Source: OAS926 sp035503715
Lineage (GTDB): Bacteria > Pseudomonadota > Alphaproteobacteria > Rhizobiales > Rhizobiaceae
Reading direction: 5' to 3'
DNA length: 64,000 nucleotides
NCBI GenBank assembly: GCA_035503715.1
Contig: DATJTE010000137.1
Location: 3,614 to 67,613 of the forward strand
The first letter of the stretch is position 1, and every line of letters begins with the position of its first letter. Of this stretch, positions 7,533 to 15,362 are shown one piece after another. A program made the translations under genes and the position numbers. The notes below the pieces were generated by a model. The model was not told the origin of the DNA, searched no databases, and saw nothing but the letters and a program-made list of their open reading frames with translations.

Positions 7533-10500
7533 ATGGCCGATAGCGTACAGCCCGTCGCGGGCGAATTCCTCGTCAACACATCGACCGAGGGGCAGCAGTC
7601 AGGCGCTGTGGTGACCAGCCTCGCAGGCGGCGGGCTTGTAGTTGCATGGCTCGATCGTGGGTCCAGCGAAGACACGAATCCGGACCAGTATCTGCGCGCA
7701 CAGGTGCTTTCGGCGGACGGTACCCCAGTAGGGTCAGAGTTTGTGGTCGCGACAAAAGCGAACGATATGTCAGCGCCGGCATCGATCACCCAACTTGCGG
7801 ACGGCTCGATCTGCATCAGTTGGCCGGATGCGCAGACGGTCAAGGCTCAGATCTTCGCTACGTCCGGCGACCTTATCGGTGGTGAGCTCAATCTTGCGAC
7901 CTCGCCCTTGGCGCAAGGATTCCTCCATGAATTGAAAGCGCTTCCAGGCGGCGGCTTCGTGCTCGCCTGGACCGGAACCGACGGCCCCAATCCGACGGTC
8001 GATTCCGTAATCAAGGCACAGCTATTCGATTCGTCGGGCGCGTCTGCTGGAGCGGAAATCACCGTCAGCGGGCCGACCGGCAACTACCCCAATTCCCCGA
8101 GCGTCGCGGTGTCGGAAGACGGGTCGTTCGTCGTCACGTGGGACGAGAGCATCGGGAGCAGCAATGGCGTGTCCCACCTCTCGTCCGACAGCGACGTCAA
8201 AGCGCGCCTGTTTGCCGCCAACGGCGCACCGTTGGCTGGCGAGTTCATGGTGAACGTCGATACGACAAACCACCAGAGCACGAACGCCGTCGCAGCGCTT
8301 GATGGAGGAGGCTTCGTCGTCACCTGGACCGACGAGAGTTCGGGCGACCGGAACATCAGTGCGCGAATCTATTCCGCGGATGGGGCACCCGCAGGCGACT
8401 CGTTCGTCGTCAATTCGATCACCGAGGAGACACAGCACCGTCCTGAAGTCGTCGGGCTTGAGGGCGGCGGATTTATTGTCACGTGGGAGGGCGGTGAAAT
8501 CTGGGCGCGCGCTTTCGCGGCCGATGGCACCCCGCTGGGCGATGATTTCCAGGTCAATACGCAGACAGACAGCATCCAGCAGGGGCAGGAAATCGCGGTC
8601 GCCGGCGATGGGCGGTTTGTCATCACCTGGGCGGACCGTATCGGGGACGGGAGCAGTTCAGGCGTCAAGGCGCAGCTCTTTGCAATCGTCGGCGAGGTCA
8701 CGAACGAGCTGCCATTCGAGGGAACGCCAACCGACCTGGATACGGAGATCAACGTCGGTGATGAAGCACTCGACCTTACGGGGAGCTACAACGTCAACGC
8801 CATGATTTATGAGGGATCGAGCGGCCCCGACCAGCTCGTCATGGCCGGAACCAATGATTTCCTGGTGTTGGATGACGGCATCGGCGATTCACCCATGTTG
8901 ACCGAGATCGAGGAAATCCAGGCCGGTGACGGTAATGACGTCGTCGTGCTGCAGAGCGACCGGTTCGCCTATGGCGACGTGGTGATCGACGGCGGTGCCG
9001 GGGACGACTTCCTCGCCGCCGGCGACGGCGACGACACGCTCCTGGGTGACACCGGCAACGATACGCTGATCGGCGGCAGCGGAGGCGACGGGCTCGACGG
9101 CGGCACCGACAACGACCGGCTCGTCGGCGGTGAAGGCGACGACACGCTCGATGGGGGCGAAGGCGACGATACCGCTGTCTTCTCCGGCGCCCGCAATGAC
9201 TACGCCGTGACCTGGGACGGCGAGGCATACACCGTCACCGATTTGCGCGGTGTCGCTGCAGCCACGTTCGCGGCCCGCTCCACCGGGCTGATGGCCCTGA
9301 CGACACCCGTCCCGACCGGAACCGACACGGTTCGCAATGTTGAATGGTTCGTTTTCGGCGGTGTGACCTTTGCTGCGTCCGCGCTGCTCAACACGCCTCC
9401 GTCGATCATTTCGGATGGTGGCGGCGACGCCGCCGAAATCACCCTCGCCGAGAACACGAAGGTTGTCACGACCGTCAGCGCGCTCGACCCGGATGCCGGT
9501 CAGTCGCTGACCTATTCGATTTCCGGCGGAAGTGACGCCGGGCGCTTCGGCATCGATCCCATCACCGGCGAACTGAGCTTCCTCAGCGCTCCCGATTTCG
9601 AAACCCCGTCCGATGCCGACGCCGACAATGTCTACGAGGTCGAAGTCGGCGTATCCGATGGCCAGGCTTCAGACGTCCAGCTCCTCACCGTCACCATTGC
9701 TAACCAGACCGGCGTCACCATCATCGGAACGCTCAGGAACGATCTCATCAACGCGTCGAGCACTGTGCCAGGCAAGCCTTTACCCACAGGCGAGGAGGAC
9801 ACGATCCGGGGCGGCAACGGCAACGATACGATCGACGGTCTCGGCGGTAACGATACGCTCTTTGGCGACGACGGCAATGACACATTGAGAGGCGGAGATG
9901 GCAGCGACCATCTCGACGGCGGACGCGGGCGGGACCAACTCCACGGTGGCGCCGGTGATGACATCTACGCCCTTGGAAACGAGCGAGACGACGTCTTCGA
10001 CGCCGCCGGCAACGACACGATCACCTCAACCGTCAGCCGGAACCTGATGTCCTATGGCGCGGTCGAACATCTCGTCCTGATGGGCAACGGCAATATTGAC
10101 GGAACCGGAAACGGCAAAGCCAACACGATTACCGGCAATGGAGGCAAGAACGTCCTCGACGGAGCGGGCGGCGTCGATACACTGGCGGGTGGCGCCGGTA
10201 GCGACACCTATATCCTCGACGGCGGCTCTGACGCGGTGATCGACAGCGGCGGCGCCGACGACGCGATCACGTCGACAATCTCGCGCGACCTCGGCGATTA
10301 TGCGGGGATCGAGCGTCTGATCCTGACAGGATCGATGCATGCCGACGGCACGGGCACCGACGGATCCAACGACATCTTTGGCAATGCGGGCCGCAACCTG
10401 TTGTCCGGAAAAGGCGGGCACGACCGGCTTTCTGGCGGGCGCGGCAACGACACACTGGTCGGCGGCGAAGGCAATGACCGGCTCGACGGCGAGCCTGACA

Positions 10501-10850
10501 GCGACATCCTCATCGGCGGAACCGGGCAGGACACAATGTCAGGTGGCTCAGGCGCCGACCGGTTTGTCTTCGAAGACGTCTCGGATTCGATACCGCTATC
10601 CGCCGATATCATCGCGGATTTCGCGGTCCGCTCCGGCGACCGCATCGACGTCTCGGCCCTTTATGCCGGCGCTCTCGCCTATCGCGGCACGGGCGGTTTT
10701 ACGGGCGCGGGACAAGTTCGAGTCAGCGACGTGTCCGGGCCGGACGTCGTCGTCGAGGTCAATCTCGGCGGCTCGCTCGCGGCGGACTTCGCTGTCCGAC
10801 TCAAGAATGTGTCCGCCAACAGCCTCTCGGCAGGCGATTTCATGCTTTAG
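7533..10850 (+). CDS. Large RTX protein with amino-terminal repeat domain and cadherin-like domain
   Basis: Predicted calcium-binding exported protein (1105 aa) with no amino-terminal signal peptide, as usual for type I secretion. ATG at 7533 follows GGGGAGCAG. Residues 1 to about 405 contain about seven repeats of near 60 aa (pattern GGGFVVTW, then a variable loop, then an AQLF/ARIYSADG strand), likely beta-propeller blades. RTX nonapeptides (GGxGxDxLx type) occur at about 483-553, 758-815 and 875-900, and again at 955-1015. A cadherin-like domain (LAENT, ALDPDAGQSL, FETPSDAD) spans about 618-725. Two tandem modules with ITSTxSRxL and DGTG lie between the RTX blocks. The carboxy terminus (from about 1025, DIIADFAV) is the serralysin-type secretion end. 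No protease motif was found, so adhesion or surface-layer roles are more likely than enzyme action. No HlyB/HlyD exporter lies in the window. Confidence 0.85.
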   Translation: MADSVQPVAGEFLVNTSTEGQQSGAVVTSLAGGGLVVAWLDRGSSEDTNPDQYLRAQVLSADGTPVGSEFVVATKANDMSAPASITQLADGSICISWPDAQTVKAQIFATSGDLIGGELNLATSPLAQGFLHELKALPGGGFVLAWTGTDGPNPTVDSVIKAQLFDSSGASAGAEITVSGPTGNYPNSPSVAVSEDGSFVVTWDESIGSSNGVSHLSSDSDVKARLFAANGAPLAGEFMVNVDTTNHQSTNAVAALDGGGFVVTWTDESSGDRNISARIYSADGAPAGDSFVVNSITEETQHRPEVVGLEGGGFIVTWEGGEIWARAFAADGTPLGDDFQVNTQTDSIQQGQEIAVAGDGRFVITWADRIGDGSSSGVKAQLFAIVGEVTNELPFEGTPTDLDTEINVGDEALDLTGSYNVNAMIYEGSSGPDQLVMAGTNDFLVLDDGIGDSPMLTEIEEIQAGDGNDVVVLQSDRFAYGDVVIDGGAGDDFLAAGDGDDTLLGDTGNDTLIGGSGGDGLDGGTDNDRLVGGEGDDTLDGGEGDDTAVFSGARNDYAVTWDGEAYTVTDLRGVAAATFAARSTGLMALTTPVPTGTDTVRNVEWFVFGGVTFAASALLNTPPSIISDGGGDAAEITLAENTKVVTTVSALDPDAGQSLTYSISGGSDAGRFGIDPITGELSFLSAPDFETPSDADADNVYEVEVGVSDGQASDVQLLTVTIANQTGVTIIGTLRNDLINASSTVPGKPLPTGEEDTIRGGNGNDTIDGLGGNDTLFGDDGNDTLRGGDGSDHLDGGRGRDQLHGGAGDDIYALGNERDDVFDAAGNDTITSTVSRNLMSYGAVEHLVLMGNGNIDGTGNGKANTITGNGGKNVLDGAGGVDTLAGGAGSDTYILDGGSDAVIDSGGADDAITSTISRDLGDYAGIERLILTGSMHADGTGTDGSNDIFGNAGRNLLSGKGGHDRLSGGRGNDTLVGGEGNDRLDGEPDSDILIGGTGQDTMSGGSGADRFVFEDVSDSIPLSADIIADFAVRSGDRIDVSALYAGALAYRGTGGFTGAGQVRVSDVSGPDVVVEVNLGGSLAADFAVRLKNVSANSLSAGDFML

Positions 10851-10872
10851 ATTACCAGAGCACAATCGACCG

Positions 10873-12567
10873 CTACTGCGCCGTCGGCTTCACCATGCCT
10901 TCGCCTTCATAGGCCGACTGGCCTGAGATCAGTGTGATCAGAACCTTGCCGGTCGCGATGTCGGTCGGTACGACCCTGGTGATGTCCTTGTCGAGCACGA
11001 CGATGTCGGCCCGCTTGCCGACGGTCAGCGTGCCGGAATTCTCCTCATCGAAGGCGGCATAGGCGCCGTTCACCGTGTAGGCTTTCAGCATGTCCATCAC
11101 ATCGAGTTTGTGCTGTGGCGTCAGCACACGGCCTTCGGTATTGCCGATCTCCTGGCGCGTGACACCGGTCTGGATCGCCTCCAGAGGATTCATCGACGAC
11201 ACGCTCCAATCGCTGGCGCCGACAAGCGTCGCACCCGCTGACTTCAGCGCACCGAACGGGTAGAGCCATTCGGAGCGCTGCGGTCCGAGTTTCGGTTCGG
11301 TCAGGTCGACGATGTAGCTGTCCGGATAGGCCCACAGCGCCTGGATGTTGGCCAGCACGCCGAGCGATTTGAAGCGCGGCAGGTCGGTCTCGTTAATCAG
11401 CTCCAGATGCGTGATCTGGTGGCGGCTGTCGCGCGTGCCATTCGTCTTTTGCGCCGCCTCGTAAGCGTCGAGCGTGGCACGCACCGCACGGTCGCCGATT
11501 GCGTGCGAGTGGAGCTGCAGCCCCGCCTTGTCGGCGGCGGTCGCGATCTCGGCAAGCTGCTCGGGCGTGAAGAGCAAGTCACCTGAAGAATTCGAGCCGA
11601 CATAGGCTTCGAGCAGGGCAGCGGTGCCGGTTTCGATGACGCCGTCGATGAAAAACTTCACGGCGTTCACCTGGAAGTGCGGCGTGCCATATTCGCCCGC
11701 CCATTCGAGCGCACGCATCACGCCAGCGGCGCCTTCTTTAGCCTCGATCTTCACTGCGCCCTTCACCCGCAGCTTCATCTTGCCGGCGGCGTCGGCGCGG
11801 CGATAGCCCTTCAGCATCCATTCCTCGATCGACGGGTCGATGAGAGCGGTCACGCCGTAGCTGATCGCTTCGGCCTGCGCTTCGTCGAAGCCGGTATCGA
11901 CCTGATCTTCGGGATATTCGGGCAGGAACTTCTTGACCAGATCCATCGCACTTTCGCGCAGACGTCCATTGGCGCGCGCGCCGTCGCGCTCGATGCGCCC
12001 GCCATCCGGATCCTTCGTGTCGTCGGCGATGCCGGCGGCTTTCAGCGCCGCCGTGTTCACCCAGGCGGAGTGGCCGTCGGTCGAGGAAATATAGATCGGG
12101 CGGTCGCCGGTGAGCTTGTCCAGCATCTCGGCACTCGCATTCGGGAATGCTGCGATGTCCCAGCCACTGCCACGAATCCAGGCGCCATCAGGGAGCGACT
12201 CGAGGTCGGCGTCGTTGATGGCGGTGGCGACACCTTCCTCATCCGTGACATCCCAGAAGGACACGTCCTTCGCTTCCGTCGCACTCCAGATCAAATGATT
12301 GTGGCCATCCTGAAAACCCGGAAGCACGAGCGCATCCTTCGGCAAATCGTAGACCGTCGCGCTCGTTAGATACTTCTCGACATCGGCATCCGCGCCGACG
12401 GCGGCAATCTTGCCATCAACGATCGCGATTGCGCTCGCTTCAGGCTTCCCCTCGTCCATGGTGAGCACACGCGCACCGCGAAGCACGATGGTGTCGGCGA
12501 GTGCCGACGACGACAGCAACAGCGTGATGCTCGCGGCCAGCAGACCGGTTTTCTTCAGCTCGGACAT
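10873..12567 (-). CDS. Exported YtcJ-type amidohydrolase (Amidohydro_3)
   Basis: Metal-dependent hydrolase of the amidohydrolase superfamily (564 aa) with a signal peptide (residues 1 to about 24, ending SSALAD), so it should act in the periplasm. Metal-site motifs are in order: DGHNHL near residue 88, an HSHAIGDRAV segment near residue 353, HLEL near 390, and GASDWS near 445. The substrate cannot be told from sequence; the family hydrolyses amide or ester bonds in varied small molecules. The ribosome site GAGGAGGAG lies nine bases before ATG and is fully paired in a 9-bp hairpin (12577-12601), which suggests translational control. A cytoplasmic paralogue lies at 22305-23972. It ends 22 bases from the convergent RTX gene. 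Confidence 0.85.
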   Translation of the reverse strand: MSELKKTGLLAASITLLLSSSALADTIVLRGARVLTMDEGKPEASAIAIVDGKIAAVGADADVEKYLTSATVYDLPKDALVLPGFQDGHNHLIWSATEAKDVSFWDVTDEEGVATAINDADLESLPDGAWIRGSGWDIAAFPNASAEMLDKLTGDRPIYISSTDGHSAWVNTAALKAAGIADDTKDPDGGRIERDGARANGRLRESAMDLVKKFLPEYPEDQVDTGFDEAQAEAISYGVTALIDPSIEEWMLKGYRRADAAGKMKLRVKGAVKIEAKEGAAGVMRALEWAGEYGTPHFQVNAVKFFIDGVIETGTAALLEAYVGSNSSGDLLFTPEQLAEIATAADKAGLQLHSHAIGDRAVRATLDAYEAAQKTNGTRDSRHQITHLELINETDLPRFKSLGVLANIQALWAYPDSYIVDLTEPKLGPQRSEWLYPFGALKSAGATLVGASDWSVSSMNPLEAIQTGVTRQEIGNTEGRVLTPQHKLDVMDMLKAYTVNGAYAAFDEENSGTLTVGKRADIVVLDKDITRVVPTDIATGKVLITLISGQSAYEGEGMVKPTAQ

Positions 12568-12576
12568 TTTTGAAAG

Positions 12577-12601
12577 CTCCTCCTCAGGAAGCGAGGAGGA
12601 G
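12577..12601 (-). promoter_or_regulatory. Hairpin that pairs the Shine-Dalgarno of the exported amidohydrolase
   Basis: In the transcript CTCCTCCTC (12601-12593) pairs perfectly with GAGGAGGAG (12585-12577) around a seven-base loop. The 3' arm is the Shine-Dalgarno, nine bases from the ATG at 12567. A nine-base perfect anti-Shine-Dalgarno placed next to the site is the layout of RNA thermometers and simple translational switches. Confidence 0.65.
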
Positions 12602-12648
12602 AGCCTACAGGGGCGATTTTCGCGCGGTCAAGCCATCGGGGACCGTTC

Positions 12649-12945
12649 TCAAATCCCCGAGCCGAACAGTTCTTCCGCCTTGTCGCCCTGCCAGGGCGCC
12701 GGTGCCGGGCTGCCGGCCGAGGGCATCGGCATCCAGCATTTCAATTCCGGGTCTGCGTAGCCGATAATGTTGCCGGGATGGGAATCCGCGGCGCGCCAGC
12801 CTTCAATGCCGAACTGGTCCTGGCGCGCCCAATAGGCCACGTCGACCTCGGCCGGTCCCTGCTCGGAAGAGCGCACGGTGACGAGAATGCGGGTGCCGTC
12901 CTTCGGCGCGGTCGATATGTGACGCCATCCTTCGGGCTCGGCCAT
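12649..12945 (-). CDS. Small DUF551-like protein
   Basis: Short cytoplasmic protein (98 aa). Its first half carries the WRHISTAPKDGTRILV pattern of DUF551 and related small proteins, followed by AYWAR, a tryptophan-containing GWRAAD stretch and a KCWMPMP segment; these repeated W-x-P elements are typical of that family. The last 25 residues are proline-rich. ATG at 12945 has GAGGAGAG upstream. The family occurs in phages and in bacterial chromosomes and has no assigned function. It stands alone between the amidohydrolase and the secreted-protein locus; no phage genes are adjacent. Confidence 0.75.
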   Translation of the reverse strand: MAEPEGWRHISTAPKDGTRILVTVRSSEQGPAEVDVAYWARQDQFGIEGWRAADSHPGNIIGYADPELKCWMPMPSAGSPAPAPWQGDKAEELFGSGI

Positions 12946-13179
12946 TATCGCTCTCCTCGTCCTTCCGCAGATTTAACCTAGGCCGTCATTCGATCAGGGC
13001 CAACCCCGCCCGTGAACCTTTCCAGCTTCCGACCCGACTGATGCTCCAGGAGCCGCATGGTGCGGCGCCATGAGAAGGAGCATCCCATGACCGAACGAAC
13101 AGGTTTGGGATCGGCCGAAGCCAGGCGAACCCACCATTTCCGCGAGGAAACGGACCCGCTCGGCTTCGGCGCGATTCCG

Positions 13180-13208
13180 TTGACGCAGAGGAAGGGCGGG
13201 CCTATCGT
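13180..13208 (+). promoter_or_regulatory. Sigma-70 type promoter candidate for the secreted-protein locus
   Basis: TTGACG (13180-13185), 17-base spacer, TATCGT (13203-13208). Five of six and four of six matches to consensus with ideal spacing. Predicted start near 13214 gives a leader of about 110 bases. Confidence 0.55.
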
Positions 13209-13297
13209 CCTTCCGGCAAGGGGCGGACTGAGTAATTTCAGGGAGGAACACCCGGGACGTGGCAGGCGGGCGCCGCACGGCGCAGCCGCATCCCGGA

Positions 13298-13322
13298 TTT
13301 CTTCCCATACGGGCGGGAGAAA
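13298..13322 (+). promoter_or_regulatory. Hairpin over the Shine-Dalgarno of the first secreted protein gene
   Basis: TTTCT and CCC (13298-13302, 13304-13306, one bulged T) pair with GGGAGAAA (13315-13322), the ribosome site of the ATG at 13327. Eight pairs around an eight-base loop. Confidence 0.45.
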
Positions 13323-13326
13323 CCCC

Positions 13327-15288
13327 ATGCCGATCCAGCATCAGGCAATCGTCCTTGCTGCAAGCAAGAAGAGCGATCTTCTGCGCACATCGCTTGCCGC
13401 CTCGAGCGGCGCGCTGGCGCTGGCCGCGAGCCTCTGGTTCGCCCATCCCGTCCACGCGCAGGACACACAGATCATCTATCCGGGGTCGATGGCCGTCTCA
13501 GGCTTTTCCGGCACCTGGATTCCCGGCATCGAGGAGGGCCTGCCACCCGGCGTCGATGCCGTCGACGAAACCTTCATCGATCCCGAACGCGCCTCGTTGC
13601 GCGTTTTCGACGTTTCAAATCTCGGCGCGCCGCCGTCCGGCCAGCTCGTCAACACGCCGTTGCCGTTCGAGGTGCTGGCGAAGCAGATCGGCCAGGTCTT
13701 CGGCCTGACCTATGACGACGGCGAGACCGACGCGGAAGAGACGAACGTCCCGAACCTCTACGCGGCTTCGTCGTCGCTGCACGGTATCCGCATCGTCACG
13801 CCCGACGAAGACGCGGACGGCCGGCCCGAGCGGCAACGCCGCGGCACGCCAGGCGCAACCTTCATGGAAGGGCAGTTCGCCGAAGAGAATGGCGGCAACC
13901 CCGGTGCGATCTGGAAGATCGACGGCCGGACCGGCGCGGTGTCGTTGTTCACGAAGATCGAAACCAACAGCGGCCCGGGCCTCGGCGACGTCGCCTTCGA
14001 CACGTCGAACCGGCAGTTCTTCGCGACCGACCTCGACACCGGTCTAATCCATCGCATCGCGATGGACGGCACGCTGATCGACAATTTCGATCACGGCGTT
14101 GCCGGACGGCCAGCGCGCGGGCTGGCAGCCGTCGCCGATGATGGCGCGGTCATGGACATCCAAGGCGCGGCCTTCGACACGGAAGATTTCGGCACCTGGG
14201 GTCTCACCCAGGATGAGCGCCGCGTGTGGGCCGTGCAGGTGCATGGCGGCCGCGCCTATTATTCGGTCGGCGACAAGGCGGAGATCTGGTCCGTCGGCAT
14301 CAACCGCGACGGCACATTCGCCAACGATGCACGCTGGGAACTCACCGTCACGGCCGAGCAGGATTTCCCGGTCACCGACATCGCGTTCGACGGCCGCGGC
14401 TTCATGTACCTCGCCCAGCGCGGCGAGATCGAGAACCGCTATGACTATTCGCAGATCGCCGATTCGGGCGAAGGCGTGGTGCTGCGCTACTGGCGCGAGA
14501 GCCCGGACAATCCGGCGACGGAATCGATCTGGGTGGAAGCGCCGCAGGAATATGCCGTCGGCTTCCCGGCAGGTTATCGCCAGACCGCCGGCGGTCTCGA
14601 CCTGCAGTACGGCTATTACAACGACGGCACGTTCAACCGGAATGCCTGTAGCGACACGCTGGTGAAGACCGGCGACAAGCTCCGCGACAATCCGGAATAC
14701 GCAGAACAGCTCGCCGCCGGCGGGCCTTTGGCCGTTCATGGCGTGCAGATCACCGACAGCGCGCTCGTGCGTCCGAAGAACGAACCGCCATTCGGTTCGT
14801 GGTTCGTCGACTACGATTCCTTCTACGAGGATCCGGAAGTCGAAGGGCATGTCGGCGACGTGGAAGTCTGGCGGCCGTGCGACACGGCTGGCTTCTACGA
14901 AGAAGTGCCGGGCGGCGTGCTGCCGCCATTCTATCCGCCGGAATTTCCGCCGGACGGCGACATTCCGCCCTGCATCGACGTGGAGGTCGAATTCTGGTGT
15001 ACCCCCGCCGGCCTCGAGGCCGACCTCTATCTCCAGGACGTAGCCGGCATCGGCGGCGATTCGCTCAAGTCTGAATCGCGGACGCCCGGCGTGCTCGTTT
15101 CACCTTTCCAGCAAACCCAGCCTCTCGGGACCCCCTACACGATCGGCATCACCGGGCACCTGCCCGGCGAAGACGTGACGGTGGGCCTCTGCTTCTACAA
15201 GCAGTCGGACGCCGACAAGGGCGGGTACTACCCCTGCTGCAAGATGAACGTCACGCTCGATACGCCCGGCGTGGCGTGTGCACCGTGA
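13327..15288 (+). CDS. Exported protein of unknown function with propeller-like repeats and a C-terminal paired-cysteine domain
   Basis: Exported protein (653 aa) whose function I do not recognise. The ATG at 13327 gives a long signal peptide (hydrophobic run about residues 26-42, AHPVHAQ end near 47) and follows GGGAGAAA. The central part (about 190-420) has strand-turn units such as AIWKIDGRTG and GLGDVAFDTS and an HRIAMDGTLID segment, suggesting a beta-propeller of NHL/SMP30-like type. Residues from about 548 to the end form a roughly 105-residue domain with the pattern C..C..PG..G.LPGEDV..C..CC..C that recurs in the next gene. It precedes that gene by 74 bases on the same strand, without a terminator, so the two are probably co-transcribed. 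No enzymatic motif is visible. Confidence 0.75.
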   Translation: MPIQHQAIVLAASKKSDLLRTSLAASSGALALAASLWFAHPVHAQDTQIIYPGSMAVSGFSGTWIPGIEEGLPPGVDAVDETFIDPERASLRVFDVSNLGAPPSGQLVNTPLPFEVLAKQIGQVFGLTYDDGETDAEETNVPNLYAASSSLHGIRIVTPDEDADGRPERQRRGTPGATFMEGQFAEENGGNPGAIWKIDGRTGAVSLFTKIETNSGPGLGDVAFDTSNRQFFATDLDTGLIHRIAMDGTLIDNFDHGVAGRPARGLAAVADDGAVMDIQGAAFDTEDFGTWGLTQDERRVWAVQVHGGRAYYSVGDKAEIWSVGINRDGTFANDARWELTVTAEQDFPVTDIAFDGRGFMYLAQRGEIENRYDYSQIADSGEGVVLRYWRESPDNPATESIWVEAPQEYAVGFPAGYRQTAGGLDLQYGYYNDGTFNRNACSDTLVKTGDKLRDNPEYAEQLAAGGPLAVHGVQITDSALVRPKNEPPFGSWFVDYDSFYEDPEVEGHVGDVEVWRPCDTAGFYEEVPGGVLPPFYPPEFPPDGDIPPCIDVEVEFWCTPAGLEADLYLQDVAGIGGDSLKSESRTPGVLVSPFQQTQPLGTPYTIGITGHLPGEDVTVGLCFYKQSDADKGGYYPCCKMNVTLDTPGVACAP

Positions 15289-15362
15289 GGGAGGGAGAGA
15301 TGACACACATCCTTTTCCGCCCCGCGGACCGCTTCACCACCACAACCGTCATGGAGACGATC

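Larger units (their letters stand above)
12946..13326. other. Promoter and leader region of the secreted cysteine-rich locus
   Basis: This 381-base gap is open in the frame of the following gene back to 13057, but that extension would precede the signal peptide and span a good promoter (13180-13208), so it is read as untranslated. It also contains a ribosome-site hairpin at 13298-13322. No other gene was seen. Confidence 0.6.

Noticed and set aside
13057..13326. Amino-terminal extension of the first secreted protein
   Set aside because: It would put 90 charged residues before a clear signal peptide and cover a good promoter; ATG 13327 has a ribosome site.
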